Shown here piece by piece: positions 25,848-34,648 of a DNA stretch of 64,000 nucleotides. The notes beneath the pieces were generated by a model. The model made no database searches, was not told the DNA's origin, and saw nothing but the letters and a program-made list of their open reading frames with translations. A program made the translations under genes and the position numbers. This DNA comes from Alloactinosynnema sp. L-07 (lineage in GTDB: Bacteria; Actinomycetota; Actinomycetes; Mycobacteriales; Pseudonocardiaceae). The DNA lies in the NCBI RefSeq assembly GCF_900070365.1, contig NZ_LN850107.1, positions 4,712,001 to 4,776,000 of the forward strand, given 5' to 3'. Positions within the stretch are counted from its first letter, which is position 1, and every line of letters starts with the position of its first letter.

Positions 25848-26687
25848 ATGGATGAGCCGTCAACCGTTCTAAAGGCGCTACTCAAGAAGCGCCACCTTCA
25901 AGGCCATCAGGCATTTACAAAGGAGTACAACAGAGCCGCGATGGCTACCGATCCGGACCTGAAGGGCACCGGCCCAAGCCGATCGCAATTCTTCCGATGG
26001 ATTTCGGGAGATGTACTCAGTCTTCCATACCCGCATCACTGTCGAGTGCTTGAGAAGATGTTTCCCGGGTGGACCGCCGCGCAACTCTTCCAACCCGACT
26101 CTTCAGCTGAACCCGCACCATCGGCGGGCAACGCGTCGAACGTGCCCGCAGAATTCGTGGCACTATACGCGCATCGCTCCGACACGCCGAAGAGCCTGTG
26201 GTTGAATCTACTCAAGGGTGCGCATGACCGGATAGACCTGTTCGCAAACGCGAGCCTATTCCTACCGGAAGACAACCCAGAGGCGATTTCCATCATAAAG
26301 GAGAAAGCTACCAAGGGTGTGCGCGTCCGAATCCTCATGGGGGACCCGGACGCACCCGCAATGGAACTTCGGGGCCGCGAAGAGCGACTTCACGATGCTC
26401 TCGTTGGCAGAATCAAGATGGCACTGGCCTACTATCGACCCCTACTTGAAGTCGAGGGTGTCGAGTTTCGCATTCACGGAACGTCGCTTTATAACTCAAT
26501 CTTTCGCTACGACGACCAAATGCTTGTGAACCAACACGCCTACGGAACCTACGGATACCTGGCGCCGATCCTGCACCTGCGCAGGCAATCTGGCGCCGAC
26601 ATGTTCGACATGTACATGCGCAGCCTTGAACTTGTTTGGAGCGACGAGGCTTACGCCTACTCAACCACAGGCACCAAGGTCGGCTAG
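25848..26687 (+). CDS. HTH protein with DUF5919/PLD-like C-terminal domain
   Basis: 279 residues with base use less GC-rich than the surroundings. Residues ~1-80 look like an XRE-type DNA-binding region (GPSRSQFFRWISGDVLSLPY). The C-terminal part resembles the phospholipase-D-like fold of DUF5919 regulators (IDLFANASLFLPEDNPEAI, KGVRVRILMGDPDAPA, GVEFRIHGTSLYNSIFRYDD), but a full HxK catalytic motif is not clear. It converges on a HAD phosphatase; the two stops share one CTAG at 26684-26687. Confidence 0.75.
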   Translation: MDEPSTVLKALLKKRHLQGHQAFTKEYNRAAMATDPDLKGTGPSRSQFFRWISGDVLSLPYPHHCRVLEKMFPGWTAAQLFQPDSSAEPAPSAGNASNVPAEFVALYAHRSDTPKSLWLNLLKGAHDRIDLFANASLFLPEDNPEAISIIKEKATKGVRVRILMGDPDAPAMELRGREERLHDALVGRIKMALAYYRPLLEVEGVEFRIHGTSLYNSIFRYDDQMLVNQHAYGTYGYLAPILHLRRQSGADMFDMYMRSLELVWSDEAYAYSTTGTKVG

Positions 26688-27421
26688 CGTGCAGGCATAG
26701 CCCGGACCCTCGCGAGCGCGGCCATGAACCCCTGGTGGTCCTCCAGGTTCAGCAGCGCTTCGTCGGCCCCTGCGTCCACCAACTCTGCAAGATCATGAAC
26801 GCCCGTGGCCACAGCAATAACCTTGGCTCCGCCGTCATGCGCAGCCTTGACGTCTAGAGGCGTATCGCCGATCAGCACCGTCGATTCAGGGGTGAACCGT
26901 CGCCCGTACTTGGCTTCAACCTTGCGCCGCGCAGCGTCGACCAGTTCGGACCGAACCTCATTATCGGACCCGTAGCCGCCGACATCCAGATCCAACCACT
27001 CGTCCAGACCGAAAGGCGTGACCTTGGCGTACGCGTTCTGGGAGATATTTCCGGTCAGCACCGACTGGATGATATTTGGCTCGATGGAGAGTGCGGTGAG
27101 CGCCGCAACCACTCCAGTCAATACATACCCTCGCCCCGGAAGCTCCGGCGACTTGATTGCCATGGCATCCAACAATGGTCCGGTGAATTCGGATATGGTT
27201 GGGAACGCCGCTGCGGACTGGCCGTTCGCTTCCAGGAGTGCCCTCATGATCTGAAAATCTGTCCGACCATGAGTAACAGGTCTCACATTCGGCTGTTGAC
27301 CAACAATCAACTCGTAGGCCAGCGCGTAGGTTTCTTTGCTGACCCCACCGTTCTCAATGAGGGTGTGGTCGACATCCCAAAGTATCAGTGAATCTGCGAG
27401 CACGGTCTTGGACACGCTCAC
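26684..27421 (-). CDS. HAD-superfamily hydrolase
   Basis: 245 residues from GTG 27421. HAD motif I is LILWDVDHTLIENGG, motif II VLTGNIS near the middle, and motif III/IV STVLIGDTPLDVKAAHDGGAK. It resembles phosphoglycolate-phosphatase-type enzymes with a helical cap; the substrate is unknown. The start overlaps the stop of the small gene upstream by one base (TAGTG), so it is translationally coupled to a three-gene operon. Confidence 0.85.
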   Translation of the reverse strand: MSVSKTVLADSLILWDVDHTLIENGGVSKETYALAYELIVGQQPNVRPVTHGRTDFQIMRALLEANGQSAAAFPTISEFTGPLLDAMAIKSPELPGRGYVLTGVVAALTALSIEPNIIQSVLTGNISQNAYAKVTPFGLDEWLDLDVGGYGSDNEVRSELVDAARRKVEAKYGRRFTPESTVLIGDTPLDVKAAHDGGAKVIAVATGVHDLAELVDAGADEALLNLEDHQGFMAALARVRAMPAR

Positions 27422-27651
27422 TACTGCACATCGGCTTGCTTGGTGACAACCGGCTCGGGTTGCTTGTAATTGTCGCCGCCAGGCGGCGAGGTGCGGACAA
27501 TGTGCAACTTGAACACACGTCCGTCTGTGCATGTGATCTTGAGGTCAGAGACCGCCGAGTCGATTTGGTACGTGTCGACACTGGCGATCTCAGGGTGTCC
27601 ACTCTCAGCGAGCAGGTCCCGGACATGTTGCACGAAGCGATCACGCCACAT
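27421..27651 (-). CDS. Small protein, paralogue of its upstream neighbour
   Basis: 76 residues from ATG 27651. The order is a helix (RFVQHVRDLLAESGHPEI) and beta strands (DLKITCTDGRVFKLHIVRTS). The neighbour at 27653 has the same order, with HPEIVNAELID and FASGARVTIQVRSVEGPG, so the two appear to be tandem paralogues. No family recognised. Stop and start are one base apart. Confidence 0.7.
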   Translation of the reverse strand: MWRDRFVQHVRDLLAESGHPEIASVDTYQIDSAVSDLKITCTDGRVFKLHIVRTSPPGGDNYKQPEPVVTKQADVQ

Positions 27652-27652
27652 G

Positions 27653-27889
27653 TCAGATCACCGCCGACGGGATCGCGTACGGCTGATGTGCGGGCACACC
27701 TGGCCCCTCGACCGAGCGGACCTGAATAGTCACGCGGGCCCCGGAGGCGAAGTCCACGCGGACCCTGCTGTGTGGGGACGACTCCTTGTCGATCAGCTCC
27801 GCGTTGACGATCTCCGGGTGATCGTTGCTCAGCAGGGACACCAGCAGCGCATCAAGCTCTCGAAGTTGCACGCCCCCATCTTGACGCAT
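27653..27889 (-). CDS. Small protein, paralogue of its downstream neighbour
   Basis: 78 residues from ATG 27889. LRELDALLVSLLSNDHPEIV, then SRVRVDFASGARVTIQVRSV, mirrors the 27421-27651 product. It is the first gene of the operon ending in the HAD hydrolase. Function unknown. Confidence 0.7.
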   Translation of the reverse strand: MRQDGGVQLRELDALLVSLLSNDHPEIVNAELIDKESSPHSRVRVDFASGARVTIQVRSVEGPGVPAHQPYAIPSAVI

Positions 27890-27912
27890 CTCATCTGAGA
27901 TCTGTCAGTGAC

Positions 27913-28119
27913 TCACCGCTCAACCGCGGTCTGGCCACTCCCCGAACACGTAGTTCGAGTGGCGCGCTCCTGGTGAGGCGGCACTGTCTGCCCAGGGTCC
28001 ACCGTTCCCGCTCCACACACCGGACATGCGCCCACTTCAGACCTCGTGTGCTGGTTGATCTCAACCACCGTCGTCGGCGCCGAAACCACCACACCTGAGA
28101 CCCACCCGCGCTGATTCAT
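27913..28119 (-). CDS. Small zinc-ribbon-like protein
   Basis: 68 residues from ATG 28119. CPVCGAGTV, a His, then TTCSGSG gives a C-x2-C ... H ... C pattern that is common in small actinobacterial zinc-ribbon proteins. There is no strong ribosome site, so it is supported mainly by the motif. Confidence 0.45.
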   Translation of the reverse strand: MNQRGWVSGVVVSAPTTVVEINQHTRSEVGACPVCGAGTVDPGQTVPPHQERATRTTCSGSGQTAVER

Positions 28120-28145
28120 ACGGACGCGTCAGTGGCGCTTCGGAG

Positions 28146-29126
28146 TTACGCCAGTAGGACGCCGTTTTCTGCCCACCACTTCGTGTAGCTCGGGTTGCGG
28201 TTGACCAGTTCCGAGTACGTCACCGCGACGGCTTCCCGCATCAGTTCGGGGTCGACCGGACTCGGGTCCTTCCAGGCCAACTCCACCCGGCCCACCAGCG
28301 GATCCCCCACCAGCGGCCGAACCACCAGGCCCATGCCCTCCTTCGACGTCGGCTGGGCCAGGCTCACGCATTGCCCGCTGGTGACGAACTCCCTGGCCGA
28401 GACCGAGTCGCTGGCCTCGTGGGTGATCCGCGGGTCGAAGCCCGCGTTGCGGCAGGCCCAGCGCAGCGCGGCGACGCCGCCGTGGTCCTCCTGGGGGTCG
28501 ACGATCCAGTTCTCCTCGGCGAGCGCCGCGAGGTCCACGGTCTCGTGGGCGGCCAGGGGGTGCCACTCGGCCAGGGCGACGAACTGGGGCTCGACCGGGA
28601 CGATCACGTCCCTGCGGACGCCGTCGGCGCCGCTGCCCTCGAAGCCGACGCCCTCGACCAGGATGGCGGCGTCGACTCGGCCCGCGCGGACCTTGGCCAG
28701 CAGGGACGCTACCGACGGGTCGGTGTGCACCGCGACCTTCAGCGGCGGCGAGTCCGGGCCCGCGGCGCGGGCGTGCAGGCCGATCAGCCTGGGCACCAGG
28801 GTCGGGACCAGCGCGCCGGGGATGCCGCCGATGCGGAGTTCGATCTGGCGGTTGGGGCCTGGTGGCGCCGCGGTCGCGTCGCCGCGGAGGTCGGCCATCT
28901 CCTGGAGCACGGCGCGGGCCTTGACCAGCACAGTGCGCCCGAAGGAGGTGGGGATCACCCCGGTGCGGGCCCGGTCGAACAGCGGCGCGCCCATGGCTCG
29001 TTCGATGCGCTGTAACTGCGAGGTGAGGGACGGCTGAGACAAGCCCAGGGCGGCGGCGGCTTTGGTGATGCTGCCTTCGTCCGCGACCACGATGACGATC
29101 CGCAGGTGGCGGAACTCCAGTTCCAT
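28146..29126 (-). CDS. LysR family transcriptional regulator
   Basis: 326 residues. The N-terminal winged HTH is ELEFRHLRIVIVVADEGSIT, then AAAALGLSQPSLTSQLQRIE. The periplasmic-binding-like effector domain follows (GRVDAAILVEGVGFEGSG, VSLAQPTSKEGMGLVVRPL). The nearest divergent genes are not evident targets, so its regulon is unknown. Confidence 0.92.
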   Translation of the reverse strand: MELEFRHLRIVIVVADEGSITKAAAALGLSQPSLTSQLQRIERAMGAPLFDRARTGVIPTSFGRTVLVKARAVLQEMADLRGDATAAPPGPNRQIELRIGGIPGALVPTLVPRLIGLHARAAGPDSPPLKVAVHTDPSVASLLAKVRAGRVDAAILVEGVGFEGSGADGVRRDVIVPVEPQFVALAEWHPLAAHETVDLAALAEENWIVDPQEDHGGVAALRWACRNAGFDPRITHEASDSVSAREFVTSGQCVSLAQPTSKEGMGLVVRPLVGDPLVGRVELAWKDPSPVDPELMREAVAVTYSELVNRNPSYTKWWAENGVLLA

Positions 29127-29203
29127 GCGGACATGTTATGGGTACGGATTATGGACCTCCTAGCGCACCGGCAATCACGCGCCAGTTGGCCTATCCACGG
29201 AAT

Positions 29204-29491
29204 TCACCCCAGACCCGTGAACGTCCCACCACTGGCCACGGTGACGATGACCCAACCGAGCAGAAGCCCGATGCCGAATCCGCGCGCGGACCGGTTGGGG
29301 GTCAGGATCAGGATGAGCCCGCCGACCACCGCGAGACCGAGCAGGACCAGGGTGGACAGGGCGGTGCCGCCGCCGGAATGCACGATGAGCAGCACCATCA
29401 GGTCGAGCGGAAGGAAGGCGACGGCACCCGCCAGGATCATCCCTGGCGACACGCCGGAACTCGGGTCGACGGTTCCGTCCGGGAGGTCCAT
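29204..29491 (-). CDS. Small membrane protein
   Basis: 95 residues from ATG 29491 with three hydrophobic helices (PGMILAGAVAFLPLDLMVLL, STLVLLGLAVVGGLILIL, GFGIGLLLGWVIVTVASG). No family recognised. Confidence 0.7.
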   Translation of the reverse strand: MDLPDGTVDPSSGVSPGMILAGAVAFLPLDLMVLLIVHSGGGTALSTLVLLGLAVVGGLILILTPNRSARGFGIGLLLGWVIVTVASGGTFTGLG

Positions 29492-29525
29492 GCGGCGCCC
29501 GCCCTTCGTACTGCCCCCTGATTCG

Positions 29526-29828
29526 TCATTCGGTGACGACGATGGTGGCCGTGCCGTTCTCCACCGAGCGGACCTCCACCCGCACGCCGTCGACCATCGC
29601 CGCTTCGCCCGGATTCAGCGTCACGTCGACGCCCCCGCCGGACACCCGGATCCGCCCTCTGGACACCTTCGTCTTGAGGCGCGCGTCGAGCACCTCCAGT
29701 GTCGGGGATCCGGACACGGTCATTTCACATCGACTCTGGGTGCAATTCCAAGAGTCCTGTGTCACCGATTCACAGCCGGTGATCATCAGGGAGATCGACA
29801 CGCCCGCGGTCCAGAGGGATCTTCGCAT
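29526..29828 (-). CDS. Small lipoprotein
   Basis: 100 residues from ATG 29828. Its signal has the lipobox MITGC near residue 19. The mature part has two more Cys (WNCTQSRCEM) and a beta-rich C-terminal domain (TLEVLDARLKTKVSRGRIRV, then VDVTLNPGEAAMVDGVRVEV). Function unknown; it precedes the membrane protein gene at 29204-29491. Confidence 0.7.
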   Translation of the reverse strand: MRRSLWTAGVSISLMITGCESVTQDSWNCTQSRCEMTVSGSPTLEVLDARLKTKVSRGRIRVSGGGVDVTLNPGEAAMVDGVRVEVRSVENGTATIVVTE

Positions 29829-29897
29829 GCCTCGACATCGCCGCCGGTATGCCCAGCGTAACCACGTGATCGATAAACGTGATGAGGCCGCTGATCC

Positions 29898-31139
29898 CTA
29901 TCCGGAGAGTCCGAGCAAAGCTGCCAAAGACGGCAGACCGGGCAGCCCCGGCATACCGACCGTGCCCGGGAGCGGGAACGCAGGCGCCGGGCGGCCGGGC
30001 GCGGCGACCGGTGCGGCCGGGATCTCCTTCGGCTTCCCACCGTAGGGCGCGTTCTGCGACCCCCGCACGCCCGTCGGACTCCCCGGCGGCTCGGCGCAGT
30101 ACGCCTGGTGGTTCGCCGGGGTGTCGGCGAGGTCGTTGGCGGGCCGCTGTTTGGTCGTCTCGTAGCCGCGGGTGCAGGACAGCGGGTCGGCGAAGGTGAG
30201 TACGAGGCCGAGGTGGCCGGTGCCGTCCGGGTTCGCCGCGGGCGCGGCCGCGACCATGATCGGGAAGGCCACGAGGAGCTCTTCCAGGCCGTCGGTCCGG
30301 GTCACTGTGATCTGCGCGGTCGTCAGCAGGTTGGCCAGCACGACGCTGAGTCCCTGGCCGGAGTCGCGCAGGATCTCGTAGACCTGCTCGGAGACGGCGG
30401 GCGCGGTGTTCAGCAGCGAGCGGAAGTCCGGGTCGGAGGTCTTGAGCTGGGCGGCGATGGTGCGCAGGTCGCGGCTGTAGGAGCGGATCAGGTCCGACTG
30501 CGCGGCCTGCGTGCCGAGCACGATCCGGCCGTCGGCCAGCAGGCTCGTGGTCTGCGGCAGGTGCTCGGTGGCCGCGCCGGTCAGGGTGGCGGTGTCGTCG
30601 AGCAGCGACTGCAACGCAGGCCCGGTGTCGCGGAACGCGAGGTCGAGTTCGTCGACGACGGTGCGCAGCGACTCGATCGGGACGCTGGTGACCAGCGTGT
30701 CCAGCTTCGACAGCAGCTCGTCCGGCCGAGTCGGGATCCGGGTCCGTTCCCGGGAGATCACCGACCCGTCAACCAGGAACGGCTCGCCGTCGCGGGACGG
30801 GACCAGGTCCACGAACTGCTCCCCGACCGCCGAGCGGTTGGCCACGACCGCGTCGGTGTCGGCGGGGATGGCCGGGGCGCTGTCCTCGATCTCCAGGTCG
30901 ACGTCGATGCCGTCCACGGCCAGCCGCAGCGCCGTGACCCGGCCGACCGGGACGCCCCGGTAGGTGACCTCGGCGTTGGTGAAGATGCCGCCGGAGTCGG
31001 CGAACCGCGCGGTGACGGTGTAGCCGCGCAGGCCCACGAGCCGGTCGAGGCCCGCGTAGGTGCCGCCGACATAAGCGATGCCGACGACGGCGATCAGCGA
31101 GAACAGGAACAATCGGACCTTGACCGGCATCGCCAGCAT
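29898..31139 (-). CDS. mce4F: Mce-family protein, MceF position
   Basis: 413 residues. N-terminal helix (VRLFLFSLIAVVGIAYVGG) and an MCE/MlaD domain (YTVTARFADSGGIFTNAEVT, then GVPVGRVTALRLAVDG). A long helical domain and a Pro/Ala-rich tail follow. Last gene of the yrbE-mce operon; the ATG overlaps the MceE stop (TGATG). MCE subunits form the shuttle that carries lipids across the envelope to the YrbE permease. Confidence 0.9.
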   Translation of the reverse strand: MLAMPVKVRLFLFSLIAVVGIAYVGGTYAGLDRLVGLRGYTVTARFADSGGIFTNAEVTYRGVPVGRVTALRLAVDGIDVDLEIEDSAPAIPADTDAVVANRSAVGEQFVDLVPSRDGEPFLVDGSVISRERTRIPTRPDELLSKLDTLVTSVPIESLRTVVDELDLAFRDTGPALQSLLDDTATLTGAATEHLPQTTSLLADGRIVLGTQAAQSDLIRSYSRDLRTIAAQLKTSDPDFRSLLNTAPAVSEQVYEILRDSGQGLSVVLANLLTTAQITVTRTDGLEELLVAFPIMVAAAPAANPDGTGHLGLVLTFADPLSCTRGYETTKQRPANDLADTPANHQAYCAEPPGSPTGVRGSQNAPYGGKPKEIPAAPVAAPGRPAPAFPLPGTVGMPGLPGLPSLAALLGLSG

Positions 31140-32299
31140 CAGCCACCACCCCCGAGCAGGCCGCCGAGCAGCGGACCGAGCAATCCGCCACCGGCCGTCG
31201 GCACCTGCGGGATCGGCAGCGACGGCAGCAGCGGCAGCGCGGGCACCTGCGGCGGCGCCGCGACCGGCGGCGGCACGCCCGGCAGCGGGATCATCGGCGT
31301 GCTCGCGCTGTTGATGTTGTCCAGCAGCACGCTCAGGTCGAGGTCGAACTTCACGTCGACGTTGGTGAAGTCGCCCTGGATGGCGTTGAGCGTGTAGTCG
31401 GTGAACGGGTAGGTCAGCAGCAGTTGCAGGGAGTTCGGCAGGTTCGCCCCGGACGCGGCCAGCTTCTCCAGCGTGGGGGCGAGCAGTTTGAGATCTTGGA
31501 CAAGGTCGGCCTTGCTGCGGTTGACCGTGTCGACGGCGGTGGCCGAGAGCTGATCGAGCGCGCCGAGCATGGTGACGAGCTGGTCGCGCTGGTCGGCCAC
31601 GACCTTGAGCCCCGGCGCCAGGTGGTCCAGCGCTCCGGTGATCTGATCGGTCTGCGCGGCGAGCGTGCCGGAGAGCCGGTTGAGCGAGTCGATGGCGCGG
31701 GTGATGTTGCCCTTCTGACCGTCCAGTTCGGTCACCACCGTGTCCACATTGGACAAGAAGGCGCGGATCTCGTCCTCGTTCCCCGACATCGCGGCGTTGA
31801 CTTCGCCCACGATGTCGGCCACCTGCCCGACCCCGCCGCCGTTGAGCAGCAGCGACAGCGCGCCAAGGACTTCCTCGATCTCGGGGTTGCGGTTGGTGCG
31901 CTCCCTCGGGATCACCGCGCCGTCGTCCAGCGACCCCTGCCCCTGCGCGGGCGCCCGCAGCGAGATGTACTTCTCCCCCAGCAGACTCGACTGACGCAGG
32001 TCGGCCGCGGCGTTGCCGGGCAGCCGGACGTCGCCGTTGACCAGCAGGTCGACCACGGCGGTCGTGTTGTCCTCGGCCAAGGTGATCCGGTCGACCCGCC
32101 CGACGGCGACATCGTTGACCTTCACCGCCGCCTGTGGGACCAGATCGAGCACGTCGGCGAAGTGCGCGGTCACCCGGTAGGGACGATCCCCCAGATCAGC
32201 GCCGCCGGGCAGCGGCACGTCATACAGGCCACCACTGCCACACCCGGTCGTCACCATCGCCAAAACCGACAGCCAAAGACCAACCCCCCGCAAGCGCAA
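31139..32299 (-). CDS. mce4E: Mce-family lipoprotein, MceE position
   Basis: 386 residues from TTG 32299, the best in-frame start before the signal. The lipobox VTTGC near residue 20 is typical of the E subunit. The MCE domain is YRVTAHFADVLDLVPQAAVK with VAVGRVDRI. The C-terminus is Pro-rich, ending in GGLLGPLLGGLLGGGG. It is preceded by an unusual 127-base gap after mceD, where other gene joins in the operon overlap. Confidence 0.88.
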   Translation of the reverse strand: MRLRGVGLWLSVLAMVTTGCGSGGLYDVPLPGGADLGDRPYRVTAHFADVLDLVPQAAVKVNDVAVGRVDRITLAEDNTTAVVDLLVNGDVRLPGNAAADLRQSSLLGEKYISLRAPAQGQGSLDDGAVIPRERTNRNPEIEEVLGALSLLLNGGGVGQVADIVGEVNAAMSGNEDEIRAFLSNVDTVVTELDGQKGNITRAIDSLNRLSGTLAAQTDQITGALDHLAPGLKVVADQRDQLVTMLGALDQLSATAVDTVNRSKADLVQDLKLLAPTLEKLAASGANLPNSLQLLLTYPFTDYTLNAIQGDFTNVDVKFDLDLSVLLDNINSASTPMIPLPGVPPPVAAPPQVPALPLLPSLPIPQVPTAGGGLLGPLLGGLLGGGG

Positions 32300-32426
32300 A
32301 CCCCACGAGCGCGGCCCCCACCCTGTCCCGGGGGACGGCCCTTGGCCAGTCTATCGGTGCTGGGCGGCTTGCGGGGTGGTTGGCGTTGGGCTGTGGATGG
32401 TTTGAGGTGACTGTGGACAACTCGGG

Positions 32427-33632
32427 TCATCGGCCACCGCCCGTGAGTCCGGGGCCGTTCTGGCCGGGGAGGTCAAGCAGCGGCAGTGGCATCGGCGGCA
32501 GTTCGCCGCGTTGCAAGGCGTTGAGGGCGTCGTTCGGGGATGGCAGTTTCACTGTGCCGTCCAGGATCGGGGCCAGTTTGGCGCACGTGTCGCTTAGGAG
32601 CTGTGGGAGTTGCTTGGGGGTGCTCGCCGCGATGGTTCGGCAGAGCAGCGCCATGGGCGGGTAGGTCAGCTCGTTGATGTTGCCGCGCACGGCGAAGGTC
32701 GCGGTGGCGGCGTCATACGTGTTGAGGAAGTTGGAAGCGCCCAGGGGGCCGACGTCGAGTACCTCGGCGAGTGCGCCGCGCTGGTCGACCAACGTTTGGG
32801 TTATGCCGACCAGTCGGTCCACATTGGACTTGAGTAGGTCCTTGTTCTCGGCGATGAAGCCGTGTACCTGGCCGAGCGCGTCGGCCAGGGCGGTGAGTGC
32901 GATGCCGAGGTCGTCGCTGTCGTCGGCCAGGTAGTCGGCCACGCTCGCGAGTCGGGTGTTGAAGCCGCGTACCTGCGCGTCGCTCTCGGCGAGTGCGCGG
33001 GTGAACTTCTGCAGGTTGTCCACAGTGGAGAACAGGTCCCCGGACGACGTCGACAAAGTATTGGCCGCCTCGGACAGGCGGTGGATGGTGTCGTTGAGCA
33101 GCTGCCCGTTGCCGTCGAGGGTGGCGGCCGCGGAGTTGATCGCGTCCGACAGGGCGCCGTCCGCGTTGGCTCCGTTCGGTCCGAGCGCGTCGGCCAGTTC
33201 GGCCACGCTCGCGGCCAGGTCGTCGATCTCGACCGGAGTCGACGTGCGCTCCAGCGGGATCACCGTGCTGTCGGCCAGCGATGCCCCGTCCGAGACCGGC
33301 GTGAGCTGCACATACCGGTCGCTGACCAGGCTCGGCGCGACCGCGACGGCGGAGACGTCGGGGGGCAGTGGCAGCCCGTCGTCCACCGTCATGGTGACCT
33401 CGACGTGGTCGCCGCGCGGGGTCACCGCGTCCACCGACCCGACCGTGATGCCTAGGACCTTGACCTCCGAGCCGGGATACACGCCGATCGCCTTGGCGAA
33501 GCGGGCCGTGATCGACACGCCGGAGGTCGGCTTGGCCGCCCACCACAGCGCGCCCGCGAGGATCAGGCCTAGCACTACGAGCAGGGTGACCGCGAAGGTC
33601 GCGTCGCGATGGAGCTTGGACCGCAGGATCAC
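32427..33632 (-). CDS. mce4D: Mce-family protein, MceD position
   Basis: 401 residues from GTG 33632. N-terminal helix (TFAVTLLVVLGLILAGALWW), MCE domain (VSITARFAKAIGVYPGSEVK, GITVGSVDAVTPRGD), long helical domain, Pro-rich tail. The start overlaps the MceC stop (GTGA). Confidence 0.9.
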   Translation of the reverse strand: MILRSKLHRDATFAVTLLVVLGLILAGALWWAAKPTSGVSITARFAKAIGVYPGSEVKVLGITVGSVDAVTPRGDHVEVTMTVDDGLPLPPDVSAVAVAPSLVSDRYVQLTPVSDGASLADSTVIPLERTSTPVEIDDLAASVAELADALGPNGANADGALSDAINSAAATLDGNGQLLNDTIHRLSEAANTLSTSSGDLFSTVDNLQKFTRALAESDAQVRGFNTRLASVADYLADDSDDLGIALTALADALGQVHGFIAENKDLLKSNVDRLVGITQTLVDQRGALAEVLDVGPLGASNFLNTYDAATATFAVRGNINELTYPPMALLCRTIAASTPKQLPQLLSDTCAKLAPILDGTVKLPSPNDALNALQRGELPPMPLPLLDLPGQNGPGLTGGGR

Positions 33633-34648
33633 TGGCCACCTCCGGGGGTCAGCGGGGTCGAGCAGCCCTCGGGGTTGATGTCGAAGATCCCGGTCTTGAC
33701 CGGCGGCGGCAGCAGCCCGCAGATGTAGCCCTCGAACCAGCGGCCGTTGCCCACCACGTTGTTGAACACCCGCACGAACGGCGCGAGGTTCGCCACGCCC
33801 TGACTCAGGTTGTCCTGGTTGCGCGCCAGCACCGTGGTGACCTTGTCCAGTTGGGTCAGCATCGGCTTGAGCTGGGCGGAGTTGTCGGCGACCAGCCCAC
33901 GCAGTTCGTCGGCCAGGGCTTTGGTGCCGGTCAGCAGCTTGCCCACCGCGTCGCGGCGCACCTGCAGCTCGTCGAGCAGCAGGCCTGCGTCGGCGAACAG
34001 TTTCTGCAGCTGCCGGTCCCGGTCGGCGACGGTCTTGCTCAGGGTCGAGGTGTTGGCCAGCAGCCTGGCGAGTTCGTCGTCGCGGGTCGAGAGGGTGGCC
34101 GACAGGCGGGACATGCCGGTGAGCGCGTCGCGGAAGTGTTCTGGGCTGCCGGACATGGCCTGGGAGACCACCCGGAAGCTCTCGGCGAGCTGGTCGGTGT
34201 CGATCTTCGTGACCGTTCGGGAAAGCTCGTTGAACACCGGCAGGATGTCGAATGGCGTCAGCGTCCGCGCATGCGGGATGACGTCGTCGGGGTTCTGTGT
34301 GTCGGCGCCCTCGGTGGAGATGGCGAGGAACTTGTCGCCGAGCAGGGTGCGGATCTGGATGGACAGCGTGCTGCGGTCACCGATGCGGGCGTCGCGGATG
34401 GTGAAGTCGACGCGGACCCGGGTGCCCGACAGCTCGACGGCGTCGACCGCGCCGACCTTGACCCCGGCCACCCGGACCTCATTGCCGGGCCGCAGACCCG
34501 CCGACTCGGTGAACTCCGCGGCGTAGGTGGTGCCCCCGCCGATGATCGGCAGGTCCTCGGCGAAGAACGTGGCGAGCACGGTCAGCACGATGAGCACCAG
34601 GGACACCGCGCCCACACTCGCCTGGTCACGTTCCCGGAGTGATTTCAT
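33629..34648 (-). CDS. mce4C: Mce-family protein, MceC position
   Basis: 339 residues from ATG 34648. N-terminal helix (VGAVSLVLIVLTVLATFF), MCE domain (TYAAEFTESAGLRPGNEVRV, then GVKVGAVDAVEL). The ATG overlaps the MceB stop (ATGA). Confidence 0.9.
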   Translation of the reverse strand: MKSLRERDQASVGAVSLVLIVLTVLATFFAEDLPIIGGGTTYAAEFTESAGLRPGNEVRVAGVKVGAVDAVELSGTRVRVDFTIRDARIGDRSTLSIQIRTLLGDKFLAISTEGADTQNPDDVIPHARTLTPFDILPVFNELSRTVTKIDTDQLAESFRVVSQAMSGSPEHFRDALTGMSRLSATLSTRDDELARLLANTSTLSKTVADRDRQLQKLFADAGLLLDELQVRRDAVGKLLTGTKALADELRGLVADNSAQLKPMLTQLDKVTTVLARNQDNLSQGVANLAPFVRVFNNVVGNGRWFEGYICGLLPPPVKTGIFDINPEGCSTPLTPGGGQ

